Assembly (NCBI GenBank): GCA_009741485.1
Contig: CM019216.1
Span: 21,933,521 to 21,997,520 of the forward strand
Source of the DNA: Malurus cyaneus samueli
Taxonomy: Eukaryota; Chordata; Aves; Passeriformes; Maluridae
Length of the DNA stretch: 64,000 bases
Direction: 5' to 3'
Shown: piece by piece, positions 1 through 14,100 of the stretch
How the letters are laid out: every line of letters begins with the position of its first letter
Numbering within the stretch: the stretch's first letter is position 1
Made by a program: the position numbers and the translations under genes
The notes under the pieces: model-generated
What the model was told of the DNA's origin: nothing
Database searches by the model: none
Seen by the model: the letters and a program-made list of their open reading frames with translations, nothing else

Positions 1-3000
1 CCAGACTGCTGGACTTGATTTAAAACCCCAATGCTTGCTTACACCATTCTTAAACCTCCTAAAAAAATCACCTCTGCAGATGCTCCTTAGATCTGCTTTC
101 TCTCCAGCTTGGAGGCCAGAAGACAAAACAGAACATAGTTGTGATTGGTTTTTTTTCTTTGTTTAGTTTATTATTCTGGCAAGATGAGATGGATGGGGTT
201 TGATTAGGAGAGGATGGAAGTGGGTGTTTGTCCAGTTGGTTTGGGCACTTTTCACTTCTATTTCATAAAGTAAAATCTCGCATTGATTATGATTTTTTTC
301 TAAGTGCTCTGGACAGATGGAACCAGGTAGCTGGCCCGTAGTTTTGGAGGTTTCTGAAACCTTGGATGTTGTTCCTTTCTGATCAAGGGAGAGTTAGTTG
401 TTAATTATTCCTCTTTTCCTATGTTGCAAGAAAACTTGAGGCAAATACTGCATATTGCAAAAATGCTGAGAAACCAAGCAGACCATCCACCACCCAATTT
501 CCTGGTCTGGTTTCAGGAGCTTTTACTGATTTAAAAATCTACTTGCACCACATTATAACAGTGGGACTGGGCAGCAATCCTTCACATCTACTTAGCATGG
601 AAACCAAAGTTAGATGTAAAGATTACTTGTTGGCTTATTATTTAAATTTCCGAGGACAGAAGGGTCTTTTCATGATGATTTGCAAAAATCTGTGCAAACA
701 GTTTTAAAAGGAAGCACAGCTGATAATAGTTAGCCGATAATAGTTATGCCATCTGTATGCATGGGACGTATTTCCTGGTCTTTTTGGCAAACTCATCACT
801 ATTCTACTGAGCAAAAGTGCATTTGCCTTGAAGATGTCTCAAGTTCCTAACAGCCCAGCACACCAAGAGCTGGTCTCACACTGCCTTCCAACCCAAGTGT
901 TGTGGGAAGCAAAGGAACTTGATAAATTAACAGCAGATCTTTCAGAGAGGTGATTGTTTCTAAATAAACAGAAAGATGTCAGAAATTCAGAAAGGCCCTG
1001 AAGCACTGAGGTGCCATTTATTTTAAAGGAAGGAAGGCACTTAGATAATTACAAGGCTACAGATTTTTTTTTTCTTTTTAGAAAATTTTATTTTCGTAAA
1101 GCTCTTTTTTCTGCTAGGTGAGCTAAGATTTTGATTTCCTACAACAGCTGGTAAAATTGAATTAGCAGCATTCAGTAAACATTTGGCTTCCAGTGGCAGA
1201 CAGAACAGCTGATAAAGACACACTTCCTGCCTGCTAAATGGGATGAGACACCGTATGTCTAATCAATTACACAAATACCACAACACCTTGCTTCAGTATG
1301 TGTGGAAAAAAAGTCACTTTGTTTCACTGTAAATATTTTTACCAGTTAGTTTATCACCATGTAAAATTATCTCTGGTGCTGGCTAACCCTAGTGGAATCG
1401 CTGTGAATATTCACTTGGGCAAGGGTAATGCAGCAAAAGTGCAATTGTGCCACAGGGGTTGTGCATTCCCCATTGCACCAGCGCAGGAGCAGCAAATGCA
1501 CGGGCACAAACAACTCTGTGGGATTGCATTTGTGTCAACAGATTCAGTTCACTTGAAGATTCACCTGCTCCCAGATGAAATGCAACGAGTATGATTTTGC
1601 ATTTCTTTTTGTCACATCAGCTGCCTCTGAAGGGTGTGAGGCAATTCCTCTCAGGAGGAAATTCAGGACCTTTCTCTGAACACAGGTGTCCTTCACATGT
1701 CATGCTACTGCAGTACCTTACATCAGCAAACAGGAGGTTCCTGCACTGCCTTTTAAAAGCTTTCCAGGAATTATGGGCTTTACTCCAGGCAGCAGGTTTT
1801 CCCAGACTACAGGAGTTCCAGCTGTATCACAGTGGCCTTCAGGCTTTCCGGTGGTGGGTACCTCGTGCCTTTGGAATATCTTCCTTATGATTGAGGAAGC
1901 TGCCTTCTGCCTGAGCTGCTGATTTCTAAGAAGACAAAGCGCCCATGTGGCGTGGGATGACCTTGGCCACCAGCCAGACACCCACCCAGCTGCTCTCTCC
2001 CCCTCCTCAACAGGACTGGGGGTGGAAATAAGATGAAAGTGGATTTTGATAAAGACAGGAAGGTCACTCAGCAATAATCGTCATGGCCAAAATGGATTCT
2101 GGGAAAAAGAATTTATTTCCAATTAAAATAGAGTTGGATGGTGAGACACAAAGACAACAACCAAAACACCTACTCCTTAGCCCCTTCTTCCAAGGTTGTT
2201 TCACCCCTTCATTCCAACCCCTTCTACCTCCACCATGCTCCAAGTTGCTTGGGGATGACTGAGGGCAGTCCATAGCAGCCCCTTGCTCCTCCTTCCTACT
2301 CATGTTCCACTGTGGCTCCTTCCCATGGACTGAAGTCCCTCAGGATAAACTTTCAGCATGGGCTGTGCACAGGCTGCAGTTCCTCCAGGGCATGTCCACT
2401 TGCTCCCCCACGCAGTCCCCCAAGGGCTGCAGTGTGGATATCTGCTTTGCCATGGCTTTCTCCACAGGCTGCAGGGGAATCTTCCAGCACCACCTCCTCC
2501 CCCTCCTTCCTGTCCCACCTTGGTGTCTGCAGGGCTGTTTCTCACACTTTTGTCCTCACTGCTGTCTCTGCTGGGCAGTGCTTTGCCGTTCCTTAGATAC
2601 ACTTTCACAAAGGCACCAACAGCTGCTTTTTGCCAGAATGCAGAGCAGGACACCAGGGAGTCCCATCCCCTGGCCTTGCAAGCTTTAGAAGTGGCCAGTG
2701 CCTGTCTTCAAGCAATCCCCCAGACTTTCATACCACTCTTACAGGAAAAGTGCTCCGGAGCCATATTCCCCTAACAAAGGCACTCTCCCTTTTTCTAGCC
2801 TAGGATGACTTTTGGGTAGCTTATACCCATTTGATTTGTGGCAGACACTTAAAATAGCTCCTTTTCTTTCATGAAAAATTGAATCTACTGTTGTGATGTC
2901 TATACTGACTTGTTTACACTCATTCTGAACCCTGGTCTTGTTAAATATATGTTTTGCAGGACTTCTCCATTTCTCTGACCATCCCAGTAACTTCTGTACA

Positions 3001-6000
3001 GCAGATCTTTTAAAACCAGTTTTTTGAGAGCTGATGTATTCATCAGAAGGAAGTCCCACCAGAGCCTCATCCTCCCACTCTAGCACATTCCTCCAACTAA
3101 AAATGGACTGATTAACAAGTAAGATTTTTTTGCCCCCTTTTTTCATAGTAGCAGCTCTAAGTTGTTGAAGAGATGGTTCACAAGTATCTTTCCTTCTCTC
3201 CCCTTCGGTCATGTCCGACTAAGACTCCCATGGAAACAGCTGAAATTCTGTTGCCTAAGGGGGACTTTAAGTAATCCCATTTCTTACTCCAGCCACCAAG
3301 GTTATCTAGTAGTTGCTGTAGGAGATGTAACCTTCCCTGGCACTGACAGTGCTTTCCAATATTGTCATCTCCAAACATTGCTGCAAATAGTCCTGTTTTT
3401 CATAGGGTCTCTCCTAAAACATTATTAATGGACTCTGTTTTGGCTGAAAGGATTGAGACAAACCATCTGCTCATCAGTTTGACCTTGCTTATGCATGGAT
3501 CCTGTTGCTGGTCACCACACCCTCTAGTTTAGATAATAATTTCCAAGATTAAAAATACTACCTATTCCAGAGGGATGGAAGATGAATTTCCTTTGTCTAC
3601 ACAGTATTTTTTCAATTAAAAACCAACATGGGTCAATCAGATATGATTGTTTCCAGGAAAGCTGTGTTACATTTTCTCCAATTTTATTTTTTCATTCTTC
3701 CCATTTATTCTGAAACTTCTCATCATACTGAAATCAGACTATCAAGTCTGCCATCTACTAGAGACTTTTTACATTCTTCCTATAGATAGTATCCATGTTA
3801 TATGTAATTGAAATATAAAACATGTCTCTTTCCTCCTCCGCAACCCAGTTCACTTTAAACATAACACACTTTTTTTTTTTTTTTTTTTAAATAGACTTTA
3901 GTTGCTCTTTTTCCTCCTTTCTTTTAATACCTTTCACTTAAAATCTAATGGCTCTGCTACTGTCATGTCATTGGAACCCCTGGGAACTCCAGCTTCCCCT
4001 GCTCTCACAACTGTGCTCTACCAAAATTGAGAAACATATGGACCTTGTTTTTTTATATCTATTTAACATAAATGGATTAAAAGTTGAAAATGGAATCAAA
4101 GTTTGCTTTATGAATTAGTTTGTGAAACATTCTGATGATTACAACGAACCACTTTTCTTGGTGCAGCAATTCTTGGCAAGAGGATGACATTGACAATATA
4201 AGTTAATCCTCTGTACCAATACAACTCGGAGCAGCATTTCTCTAACAGATTTTCATCTATATTTCATCATGTACTGCATTGCCTCAAAGGTATTCCCTGC
4301 AGAACCTACACAGTCCAAGTAATTTGGCCTCCAATTGTATTTTAATTTCTCTTCAGCATCCAACTTACTTTTACATCTCTTTTTTGAATAATGCATACAT
4401 TTAACAACATACATTTCAGTCTCATACAAGATACACATTTTATCAACTTACAACTCACGACAGCCATCAGATATCAAAGGCAGAAGCAACATCCAGAACA
4501 GTTCTATGAGATCTGGGGCTCTGGGGTTTTGTTGCCCCAGTTTTGGGGATGTAAGTCCTATCATAAACTCGAACACTTATTTAGTATCTCACTTGCATCA
4601 AGTAAAATACACAATCAACCACAAAGATTTCCAGAATTGTTCCCTGCTTTTCTTCTCCCTGCCATCTCAGTAATCCCAGCTCCTGAGTGATCCCAGTCCC
4701 AGGGGTGGCTTGCACATCCATGGCACAGCACACAGGGTCTTTTCACCAGGACCACCCTAAAAAGAGCTGCTTTCTGGCATTTGAGCTTCTCTATCGCATT
4801 CACAGCTGAACAAAAGCTTAACATTTCTCTCCATCACTTGGGCTGCAGAGCCTGAGTGCCCGGAGGGATTTGGTCAATTCATGAACTGCACAACATTTTA
4901 GCCTAATGGTTGTAGCTTGGTCATTATCTCTGCAAATAGGTACTGAAACTGTCTGATGCTCCAGAGCCACCTTTACATGAAACTTCTCCATCCATTGGAA
5001 GCAGTTGGTCTTTTTTCAACTCTCCCGCCAACACAGAAAGTCCTTTCTGAGGACTCTCTTAGTCCCAAGCATCAATCACAGCTGTATCTATTAGCAAAAC
5101 TACACATGATCAGGGAATTGAGGCAATCCAAAGGCTGTTACTTGCCCCAGGTCAGGAAAGGCACTGGAAGCTGAGCTGGGGGCAGATCCAAGGCTCCTGC
5201 CTTGGTCCATCAGTTATGGCAAGATGATGTCTGATTGCACCCATCCAGCTCTCAGACACTTTTCAGTTGCTGCTGAGACTGTAGAAGAGTACCCAGGAAC
5301 CCCAGTTTTCTCCATGCAGGTGTGGACACTACTGATGTTCCCAGGGTCACATCTCCTGCCAGTTTTGTGAAGTCCCTGAGTTTTGTGACTGTGTGCAATG
5401 AACCTCGATGGCGAGGTTTGGAGTGCAAGCAGCCCCATCTCTGCTGGCTCACACGAGGAGCACAGGTTGGTGCTGTGGCTTCTACCTTCTAGGTACTTCC
5501 TGTAGATTTGGCTTCTCATCCAAAGAACTGCACCATACTGAGCCTTGCTTAGAAACACAGTCAATTTTAAAGCTCAGTTGGCATATGAAGGAGACAAACT
5601 GTCTTAGCAACCACTTTAGGCACCTCCTAGAGGAGACCAACAAAGCATGAAACCTCTGAGTCATTCACATGAAGTGTAAACCCATTTCCCTGGTCTAGGT
5701 GTCTTGTGTTAAGAACCTACAAGTAAGAAGACAGCTTTATAAGTAGCTCTTTTTACCAAATCCATCACCAGCCTATCTGGGGTTGTTGCAATGCACTGAT
5801 TAAACATTTGAGAGCGCTCCAAAACAATCACCTAAGGGCGAGGGGAGCTATAAGGAAATTGCAAAAATGCTCCACTTCTGGAGGGAGGTATTAACCCATT
5901 TCATAGACTGGAAGCTGAGGCAGAAAGTCCCTCTCAGTCATGCTGAGCTTTGCTCCTGGCATTCACTTCTCGAGCTATTGGGGCTGCTCTGCACTCAGTG

Positions 6001-6289
6001 AGTCAGTAATCCCAGCGGGAGTTAAATCCATCACATGGACCAGTATTTCTACAGCCAGGCAAGGCAAGTGTTCAGCAACAGCCAAAGGTTTCTGTAGAGA
6101 TTTTGTTGCCAAATCTCTGTTGCACTAAACATCTCGGAGTATCTGCAGCTGTTCTTCCATCATAGCGGCTCCTCCTTGGCCTAACACAGGATGGGGCAAT
6201 GCATTAAATCTGTACAAACCCACAGAATTCAGGCAGAGATCATCAAAAGTGTTTTAATGATTAAACCATGTCAAACATTAACAATGAAG
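1..6289. other. Intergenic region downstream of ELOVL5; no gene recognised
   Basis: The open frames here (the longest is 157 codons on the minus strand at 2739-3212) match no family I know and are of chance length. I see no CR1 or LTR. There is a T-run of 18 at about 3871-3888 and a somewhat CpG-poor, C/T-rich stretch at 2150-2780. The neighbouring gene in this direction in mammals is GCM1, but no exon of it was found. Confidence 0.6.
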
Positions 6290-8003
6290 TATATCCAGAT
6301 GAGCCAAGGGTTTATTTCTAGCACATTTAGACAGCCTATTTTGAACATTACAGCTGCTGTACTGAGCTATGTAAAGACTGCAAACCAGTACCTAGAAATG
6401 AAGACACACACACAAGTTTTGATAATGTAAACATAACAGACACTGTCTCCTTCAAAACAAGGAATGAAAACCCACAAGGCTAGTAAGAGAACTTATTAAT
6501 TCCCTAAGAGATGTGCAAAAATTTTTAAAAATATTTAAAAACAATTAAACGTGTTAAAACTGGCATTTATATATATATCAAAAAACCAAACAGCTGAACT
6601 TGAGACCAGCAGAACGTCTTGCACAATTCAATTTTTCAGAGCTTAATGAACTCCACCATGGCAGATACCAGAATACCAGCAACAGATACTGGCTTTGCAA
6701 CTGACTCCTCAGATGTGCAAGACAGGATTTTACAAAAAGGAGTAACTTCAACCAGCACTCAAACCAAATCCTTAGATAACAAGCCAAAACATTACCAGTG
6801 ATATACACAACTCACATTACAGAAACAGACATTTCCAGCACATTTCAGTAACATTTAAAAAACATCAGCTATGACTTAAACTGTTTAAACTTGCCTTTTT
6901 GGGAAAAAAAATCTTTGTGTTAGGCACGTTTTAAAAGTGAACGTATGCTACATAAAGAACAGTTCAGATACCAGCCTAAATACAGACAATTCCATCAGAA
7001 AAGCATCTTTCTGGCTCCGCTTTTAAATACACTTTTGGATATGTCACAGACTTAAACAGTAGCTCCTAAAATGTGGGTATGGCTATGGTAATAACACTTG
7101 AAACTCTGCCAGTTTCATATTAAAATCACTCTTCATTTAGCATTTAAGAATTCTTAGAAATAAGAAAGAAAGAAAAAAAGAGAGAAAAAAGTAAAAAGAA
7201 TAGATGGGTCCACCCTGTATATGCTCTAAACCTTAGAGATAATATTTAAATCTTACTTGACTGTGTAAGCGCCAATTACTTTTATGTTAGTGACATACTT
7301 CAAATAAAAAAATAAGATCTATTAAAAAGGTAAAATAACTTTTCCATCTGTTTTGTGACTGTTTAGTCAATTAAAGCCAAATATACAAAACTAAGTGTGC
7401 CATTTCCAATTTCACTGTATTGAGTAAGAGATACGTAGCATCATGTATCACATACAGAACAGTAAAATGATCAATGGATTTTTCTAAGTGACTTTTTAAT
7501 AAAAAGTCAATCAACTGAAAAGTCAAAACATACCCTAATTTTTAAACCAGTATAAGCTTTGGGCCCTGCTTTTTAATTTAAGGCATGTGTGTTTATCTAC
7601 TGAAACCAGCATCATACAAATTACCTCTACAATCACATGCATGATCTGTAGTTAAAAAAAATGGAGGTTTAGATTACAGTGTTTTCAAATTGTGAATCAT
7701 AATTCAGCACCTATCATATTGACTAGTAAGGCAACAGCAGTGTCGGATAATATGATAATACTCCCTTCCACAGTCTATAGCAGGGTCAGTGACAGCCCAG
7801 AATTATTTTTAAACTTTAACTTACTTTTATGTTCTGTGTACAGTTTCTAGGGTGTTTGCACTGGTTAAGTCCTACATAAATCACACTATTCTAGGCAGGA
7901 ATAGTTACAGTAGCCATTAGAGTATTAGTGCACAACTCTCATTGTGCTTACAATCAGATGATTTTGTTGTTGGGGTTATCAAAATGGTTTTTCAGTTTGG
8001 TCT
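6290..8003 (-). other. ELOVL5: ELOVL5 3' untranslated region (3' end inferred)
   Basis: About 1.7 kb of AT-rich sequence follows the stop codon and has no recognisable transposon. The only AATAAA on the minus strand between 8003 and 6200 is at 6311-6316, so cleavage near 6290 is inferred; this length suits a roughly 2.6-2.8 kb mRNA. Purine-rich DNA at about 7160-7200 gives the mRNA a long pyrimidine tract. The exact 3' end needs transcript data. Confidence 0.65.
6311..6316 (-). terminator. ELOVL5: Polyadenylation signal AATAAA for ELOVL5
   Basis: The window strand reads tttatt, so the transcript reads AAATAAAC. Downstream in the transcript is a U/G-containing stretch (cattgttaatgtttgacatg at about 6286-6267), as expected of a downstream element. 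A weaker ATTAAA lies at 6258-6253. Confidence 0.6.
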
Positions 8004-8135
8004 TCAATCCTTCCTTTGTTTCCTTTGTTTCACATTGTTCTCAAGGGAAGAAAAGCTGTTTGTGTACCCGTTCACAATGGCCGTGGAGCCGTTCTGATAC
8101 TCTTTCCTCCTCGACGATGCTTTCTTGTTGTAAGT
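8004..8135 (-). CDS. ELOVL5: ELOVL5 exon 8, C-terminal tail and stop
   Basis: The coding part is 132 nt: residues 253-295 and TGA at 8006-8004. The tail begins [17 protein letters not shown], is basic and Ser/Asn-rich, and ends QRKQRKD. It lacks four residues of the human tail around HLKD, which accounts for 295 versus 299 residues. The acceptor reads tgtattctag. The same exon continues into the 3' UTR. Confidence 0.95.
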   Translation of the reverse strand, partial: TYNKKASSRRKEYQNGSTAIVNGYTNSFSSLENNVKQRKQRKD

Positions 8136-11100
8136 CTAGAATACACAGAAAGACACATGGTTTTGCTTAATTAGATATAAATAACCACTTCCTCACAGTA
8201 CCCCTAGAAACACCAAAGTAAACTAGCATTCATCATTTTTAAAGACCTTGTGCTGGTGGTAGGAGTCTAACAAGCTCTACCACTTTTTGTGTATGGACTA
8301 TACCATGCCTTTCATTCATCACAGCAAGAGGACTAGCTCACTTGAAGAGAAAAAGTCTTGGCAGTATGATGGTAGTGTTACGTTAACAGTAAATTAAAAA
8401 CAAAGGAAGCGATTTTATGAGCAGACTATGGCATAAGAATATACTCAAAATGACATGTGAGGAAGGAGGTTTGAGGCACTGCAGGTGACAGTACCTTGAA
8501 CAAAGCCAGAACAAGTGGTAGGTAAACAGTAACAGTGAGGGAATTTCAGAGACAGAAATGTGAAAAGAATTTCCCCTGGCCAACACAAGAATCAAAAACT
8601 AACGGAATGAGGGAGACCGTCTAAAAAATTAGTGACAAAATATACATTAATTTTTTTCAAAGGGGATCAGTTGCCTGACAAAAGCATGTTTCCCAAAATT
8701 TCTGTGTGAAAGTTTTATAAATGGTTAAAAGTTAAAATATGAGTAAAACTGATGAAGAAAATCGAGTAGCATTTGAAATATACTGTAATGTTTAATTAGC
8801 ATGTTCATATGCAGTCAGTGATAGGCATCATGGGACTAATTTTAAGAAGTACCAGAAGAACAGACAGAGAAGCCTGCTGTATTTCTTCCCATGAATCATT
8901 CTCACCAGAACCAAAATGCCCATATTTCTTAAAAGACATTTGAAACATATATCAGTTTGCTTGTTTGGGGGCAGCAGGCTGTGTTGGTTTGATTTTCTCC
9001 AGACAGTAATACATCTTTGTACAGAACCCAGTTACAAACTGCTCAGAACACATACCAAGTCTGGATCTGCTAAAACAGGAAATCAGCTTTGTAGAAACAC
9101 AACTAAACCCACTAATTTTCCATATGAAAATACAAATAAATGCCTATAAGAAGTTAAACAAATCCAGATTTCTGCATATTGTGAATTTAGGAGGTTGTGG
9201 ATATGAAAAGGGCATTTTCCCTTGTAAAAGCAGAAATGAACAATTCCTTCGGGTGCTTCACAGGTTCACATGGTTTATTTCAGACTGGAAAGCTGTTTCT
9301 TATATAAAGCTCTTCCTCTCTCTTACCTGCAGTTAAAATTGCAGTAGCAAGCTATTTTTTGTGTCATTCTGGCTCACTGAAATTACTAAATGTTCTGAAT
9401 TAAGGGTACAAAACATCAGAAGATTTGAAAGTAGAGGGTAGATCAACAAGTGTAGTAGTTCAAGAACATATGCTTGCTAGTGAAGGACAAGAAAAGGACA
9501 TTTCAAATGTACCTTTCTGTAAACAGCTTTCCAGTGAGATACAGCCAGGAGAATGCTAGAAAGAGCTGATGAATGTTACTTTTACCTGAATATAGAAATT
9601 TGTGAAGAGGATAATCAAAGAAATCATGTAAGAAATCTGAAAATACAGCCACCCCTGAGGAAATGCACATGGCCAAACAACACCACAGCTGGTCTGGAAG
9701 ATTGTCAAGACAAACTGAATCTGGGGAGAGAAAACAAAAATATGAGAAACGAAGCACATTAATGGAAGCAAGAAAAAAACCATTAGTGACCACAATCTCA
9801 ACATTATTTTCAAAACAAGTAAAAAGTATGTAATATTGTGTGTTTGACAAGTATTTTCTCTGTAAACCTGAGTTAGCAGACATTCAGATTATGGTATCCT
9901 GTTAAGCATGTTTATTTATATTTTTCCATTTTAGAACATTGGAGTAACTTACATAGAATTCATATATTAATGACCCAAGGAAGAAAGACTGCCTTCTTGG
10001 TAGTAACAGTTTGTTGGGATTTGACTCTACCATCCTAATGGAGTAGATCTGCACCTCACTGCTTAAGGTGCAGAAGATCTGGGGTCATTTGGTCTACATA
10101 TAGACACCTGCAGTCCCTTTCCACAGACAGGAACTGTCTGACATAATGGTCCAGTGAAAGAATTTTTGGGGTAAAGGCTGTAGGGAAGCTGGGGAGTCAG
10201 GGAGGAGGATCAGGGTCCAATCACCTTTAATTGTCTCTTTTGAAAAAACAGAGTTTGGGCTTATGTGCTGCAAAGGGCCTTAGGCAAAATTCATCCTCAC
10301 ATGAAGGCTACCAGATTAGGGAATGTTTATTTAAAAAAGGAAAGACTGTTTGTTCTGCTCTGCTGTTTTGCTGCCCTAACAGCTATGCATGCAGAGCAGG
10401 CAAGGAAGTGAAAGCAGCTATGACAATATCCAGGGGAGCAACTGAAGCACCAAGACACTTGCACTCTGTAGCACTTAAACAACCAGGATGAAGAATAGAT
10501 CCTAAATCTGGAAGGAAAAACAAAAACAAACCTCAAACTGAAGCAACCCCCCATGAAAATAATGAGCCCATAGCTACAACACTTAGCTATCCTTTAGGAA
10601 GGAGAATGCTAAAAAAACATGTTGAGAATCAACACTCTGAATTGCTGGCAGCAAATGTTATTAATCATCACCAGTGAATGTTATTAAAACTATTCACAAC
10701 GCTGAAACAGTGCTGGGGGGTGGAAGGGAGAGGAAAATAACAAAATAATTTATCTCTAGGTTTCAGTTTCCCCCCTTACAAAATGGGGAAGACAGAACAC
10801 TCATGCACATTTCCCTATGGTGTTCTGACATGCTCACATTGAAACCTGGTTCTTGTGCAACATCACTGCAGCATGTGCTGTATTATTTAATTTCACTGCT
10901 CTTATCACTTCCAGCACACAGTGGTCAGGCTTCATCACTGTACACACTGGAAACAATGCAAATGGATACAAGGAGTCCAACACAGAATTACAAGAGAAGA
11001 AATCTGCCCATTTAAAGTGCAGAAAAAGAGGAGAAATATTGAATAGTTTTTAATAAACCATTTCCAACTGCATGCAAAAGTAGGACAGAAAAGGCATTGT

Positions 11101-14100
11101 CCCACAGGACTAGAATGGCCCTTGTTAGCTGTGGATGGCATTGCACTTGGTTTCTGGTCTGTTCCAGCCTGAACAGCCAAGCATAGGGAAGAGCAGGCTA
11201 GCTCAAGAGGGCTTGAAAGAAAAGCTTCCTCCCTGGCTACCAAGTCCCAGAAATCCCAACACTGCAACCCCCAAATACACCTAGCCACACAACATGGTGA
11301 GGTGGAGAAATATCCCATGGACCTCAGCACTGATTCATGTACACCACCAGTACCCAGCTCCCCACTTGTCCTGAACACAAAACAAACAGATGTGCAGAAG
11401 CTGGATTTCTAAGGTGATGTGGGCACTACAATATGTAGAAGGTACTAACTCTCATTCTCCCTTCTATCCCCTGCCAAAATTTCCTAACTCAGTAAAGTCA
11501 AGAGGATCTCATCACAAAAAGAGCCTGCTGAAGCACTGAAGAGCAAATCACTCACCAGCTGCCCCTGAGTGATGTACTTCTTCCACCACAGATAAGGACG
11601 CATTGCTGGAACAGCGGACAATCCGTAGTAGGAGTACATGAGGACATGGATAAAGCTGTTCAGTGTGGCACCAAAGTAAGCTAAAAAAAGAGCAAGGGAA
11701 AAAGAAAGTACACTGCATTACCAGGAAGGAACATGCTGTTTCATGGAACCTACAAAAATAACAAGTTCAAAATGTTACTATTTCAAATATGATTTCTCTT
11801 AGAAAAAAAGAGGGTTTTTTACCCTGTTTTTTATTCTGCTCACCAAATGGAGTAGCTGAACTGCTTTGCAGCTTTGTGCTTTACAACAGCCTTCTGGTTT
11901 TGTTTCCTTGAGTTACTCTTTTTCACATCTACGTAATGGTTTCTCAAGGGAACTAAGGAAGCTGATTAAAAAGGAGGAATGCTCACATACCAATCAGTAG
12001 CTTCACCCATCTACTTTTGAGCTGATTTCACTTCCTTCCAGGCAAGAGCCAATTTTGTCATTTATAACCAAAAGCTTCAGATCCCTTCAGAAACTGCAAG
12101 TTAGTTATTTTATTTGTCCTTGCTAACAGCACCTTTAGTCATTAAAGAAAGTTTTAGCTTAACACCGAACTGCATAGAATCACGATGACACAACAGAACA
12201 TAAACCTTGGAAGAAGAAAAACACAACTAGAAACAGCACAGAAGTGTTTCAAGACCACACGAGCACAAGATAGATCCTAAATATTTGCAATTTTGACTGC
12301 TGTATGAACAGGGATTGACTTCCTTGGAGGACAATGTGTTTTCACATGCAGACTTTTTATAAGTTCAGTATTACTCACTGTTGTGCTGACAACACAAAAC
12401 AAATACGAGTTTCTATGTTGTTTGGCTCAGAGAGCAGACTCCTGAGGAATGCAGCCTCTTGGTCTGCACTGCCAGTAGTTCACATCCATTGGATTTGAAA
12501 AGCTTTCTCTTGGATGTAGTGTTCAACAAAGCCAGTATCTGTAAGCTGCCCATCCGAACCACAACTAAGCCATGCTAATGCAGTTAGGAAACTACATGCC
12601 AGCTACATGTAATGAAAGTAAAGAATCAAAGTACAGAATCAAAGAATCAAAGTGGTTAGCCAAATCCTGCTAACCACTGCCTGAGGTTAGCAGGATTTAG
12701 ACAAGAGAGATATGGAAATCTTCCACTTAAGATTCATGTGCTCATGTTCATTAGTGCTCAGGGGACAAGATATTAATTGAAATAATTTGTTATGACAAGT
12801 GGTATAATGAGATTAAATTAAGAAAGTCGTATCTCAAGTAAACTTTACATACACAAGAACAAGAGTCACTTTTAGCTCTCTTACAGCTGAAACAAGCTTC
12901 TGGCCTGCGTTAGAAAAGAGTGTTTTGCAGAGGGTTTGTAAGTACAGCAAAACTTGAGAAAGGTTGATGGATATCTGACCTGGGCTACTGCACCTGATAA
13001 ATGTCACACTGCCACACAAATTCCTCAAACTACACAGACATTCCTTTCCTAGAGGCTATGCTGGCGGCTTAATTCCTGCAACCATCTACAAAAGCTGCAA
13101 TTCATCAAAGCAGCTTAACATGGTACAGAACAAATCCTGCAGCTGAAGGTACCGGAGCTGTTAGGTTTGATCAAAAGAACATCAAAACAAAGCCCCTGTT
13201 GAAGATGGTCCCCCACCACAACCCAGTACTTACAGTGACCACAAGGCACCCAGTTCATAACAAACCACCAGATGTTCAGCATTGTTGCATGGTGGTAGAC
13301 ATGCAGAACAGTGATCTGATGATTATTTTTCCTCAAAATGAAAAAGAAGGTATCCATGAACTCAATGAGTTTGGAGAAATAGTACCACCAGAGGACACGT
13401 ATGATCTGGAAATGAGGAAACAAGTTTTAGAAGCATTGCACCTTGTGGGGGCTTTCAACCCTTCTGCTATTAAGTAATTAAAATCCAGACTGTCCTGCAC
13501 TAATTGGATTGAAGACACTTCTGGGATCTTTTGTAGTACTTCTGCCTCAGGTTTCTCTATAGGAGATTGAGGTACAACCTATAGTTACAGCTGAAAACTA
13601 TGACAAAGACTGCTTTATGAGGCAGTTACTGCTGTGCACCTGGGTTGTCCTGGGACAAACAAGAAAATATTTAACCAGAGCTGGTGCTGCAGTGCTCTCT
13701 GTAAAGGAGAGGTCCGAAGTATGACCAGAAGAAATCATCACCAATCTCTGAAAGAGAAGGGTATTACAACACAGAGCAGCTGGATACAGCCTGAAGACCA
13801 GGTCCTGATTTTCCTGGGAACAGGAAACTGGGACCACTTGAAAATTTGCACATAATTACTCACAAAAATACCAACCATGAATACATCATAGATTAACTAC
13901 TGTGTTTGACTGTGCACTATCTGCTGTATCACAAAAGGAGGAAAAAAGCTTAGTTTCAGCAAAATGGATATAATCAATACTGTTCTGCTCTCCACTTACA
14001 CTCAAGCGGACAATTTGAAACATTACCAGCTCTAAGACTCAATTACAGTACCTTCATATCAGCCTCTCCTCCACTGTGTGTATCCTGACAGAAGAAATTG

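Noticed and set aside
2739..3212. 157-codon minus-strand open frame in the 3' flank
   Set aside because: No family resemblance. At 3 stops in 64 codons, a rough count over six frames of 64 kb gives a few open frames this long by chance.
10935..11378. 147-codon minus-strand open frame in intron 6
   Set aside because: No recognisable domain, located in an intron, and within chance length.
13199..13518. Plus-strand and other-frame open frames over exon 5
   Set aside because: These are shadows of ELOVL5 exon 5, which is supported by protein similarity and splice sites on the minus strand.
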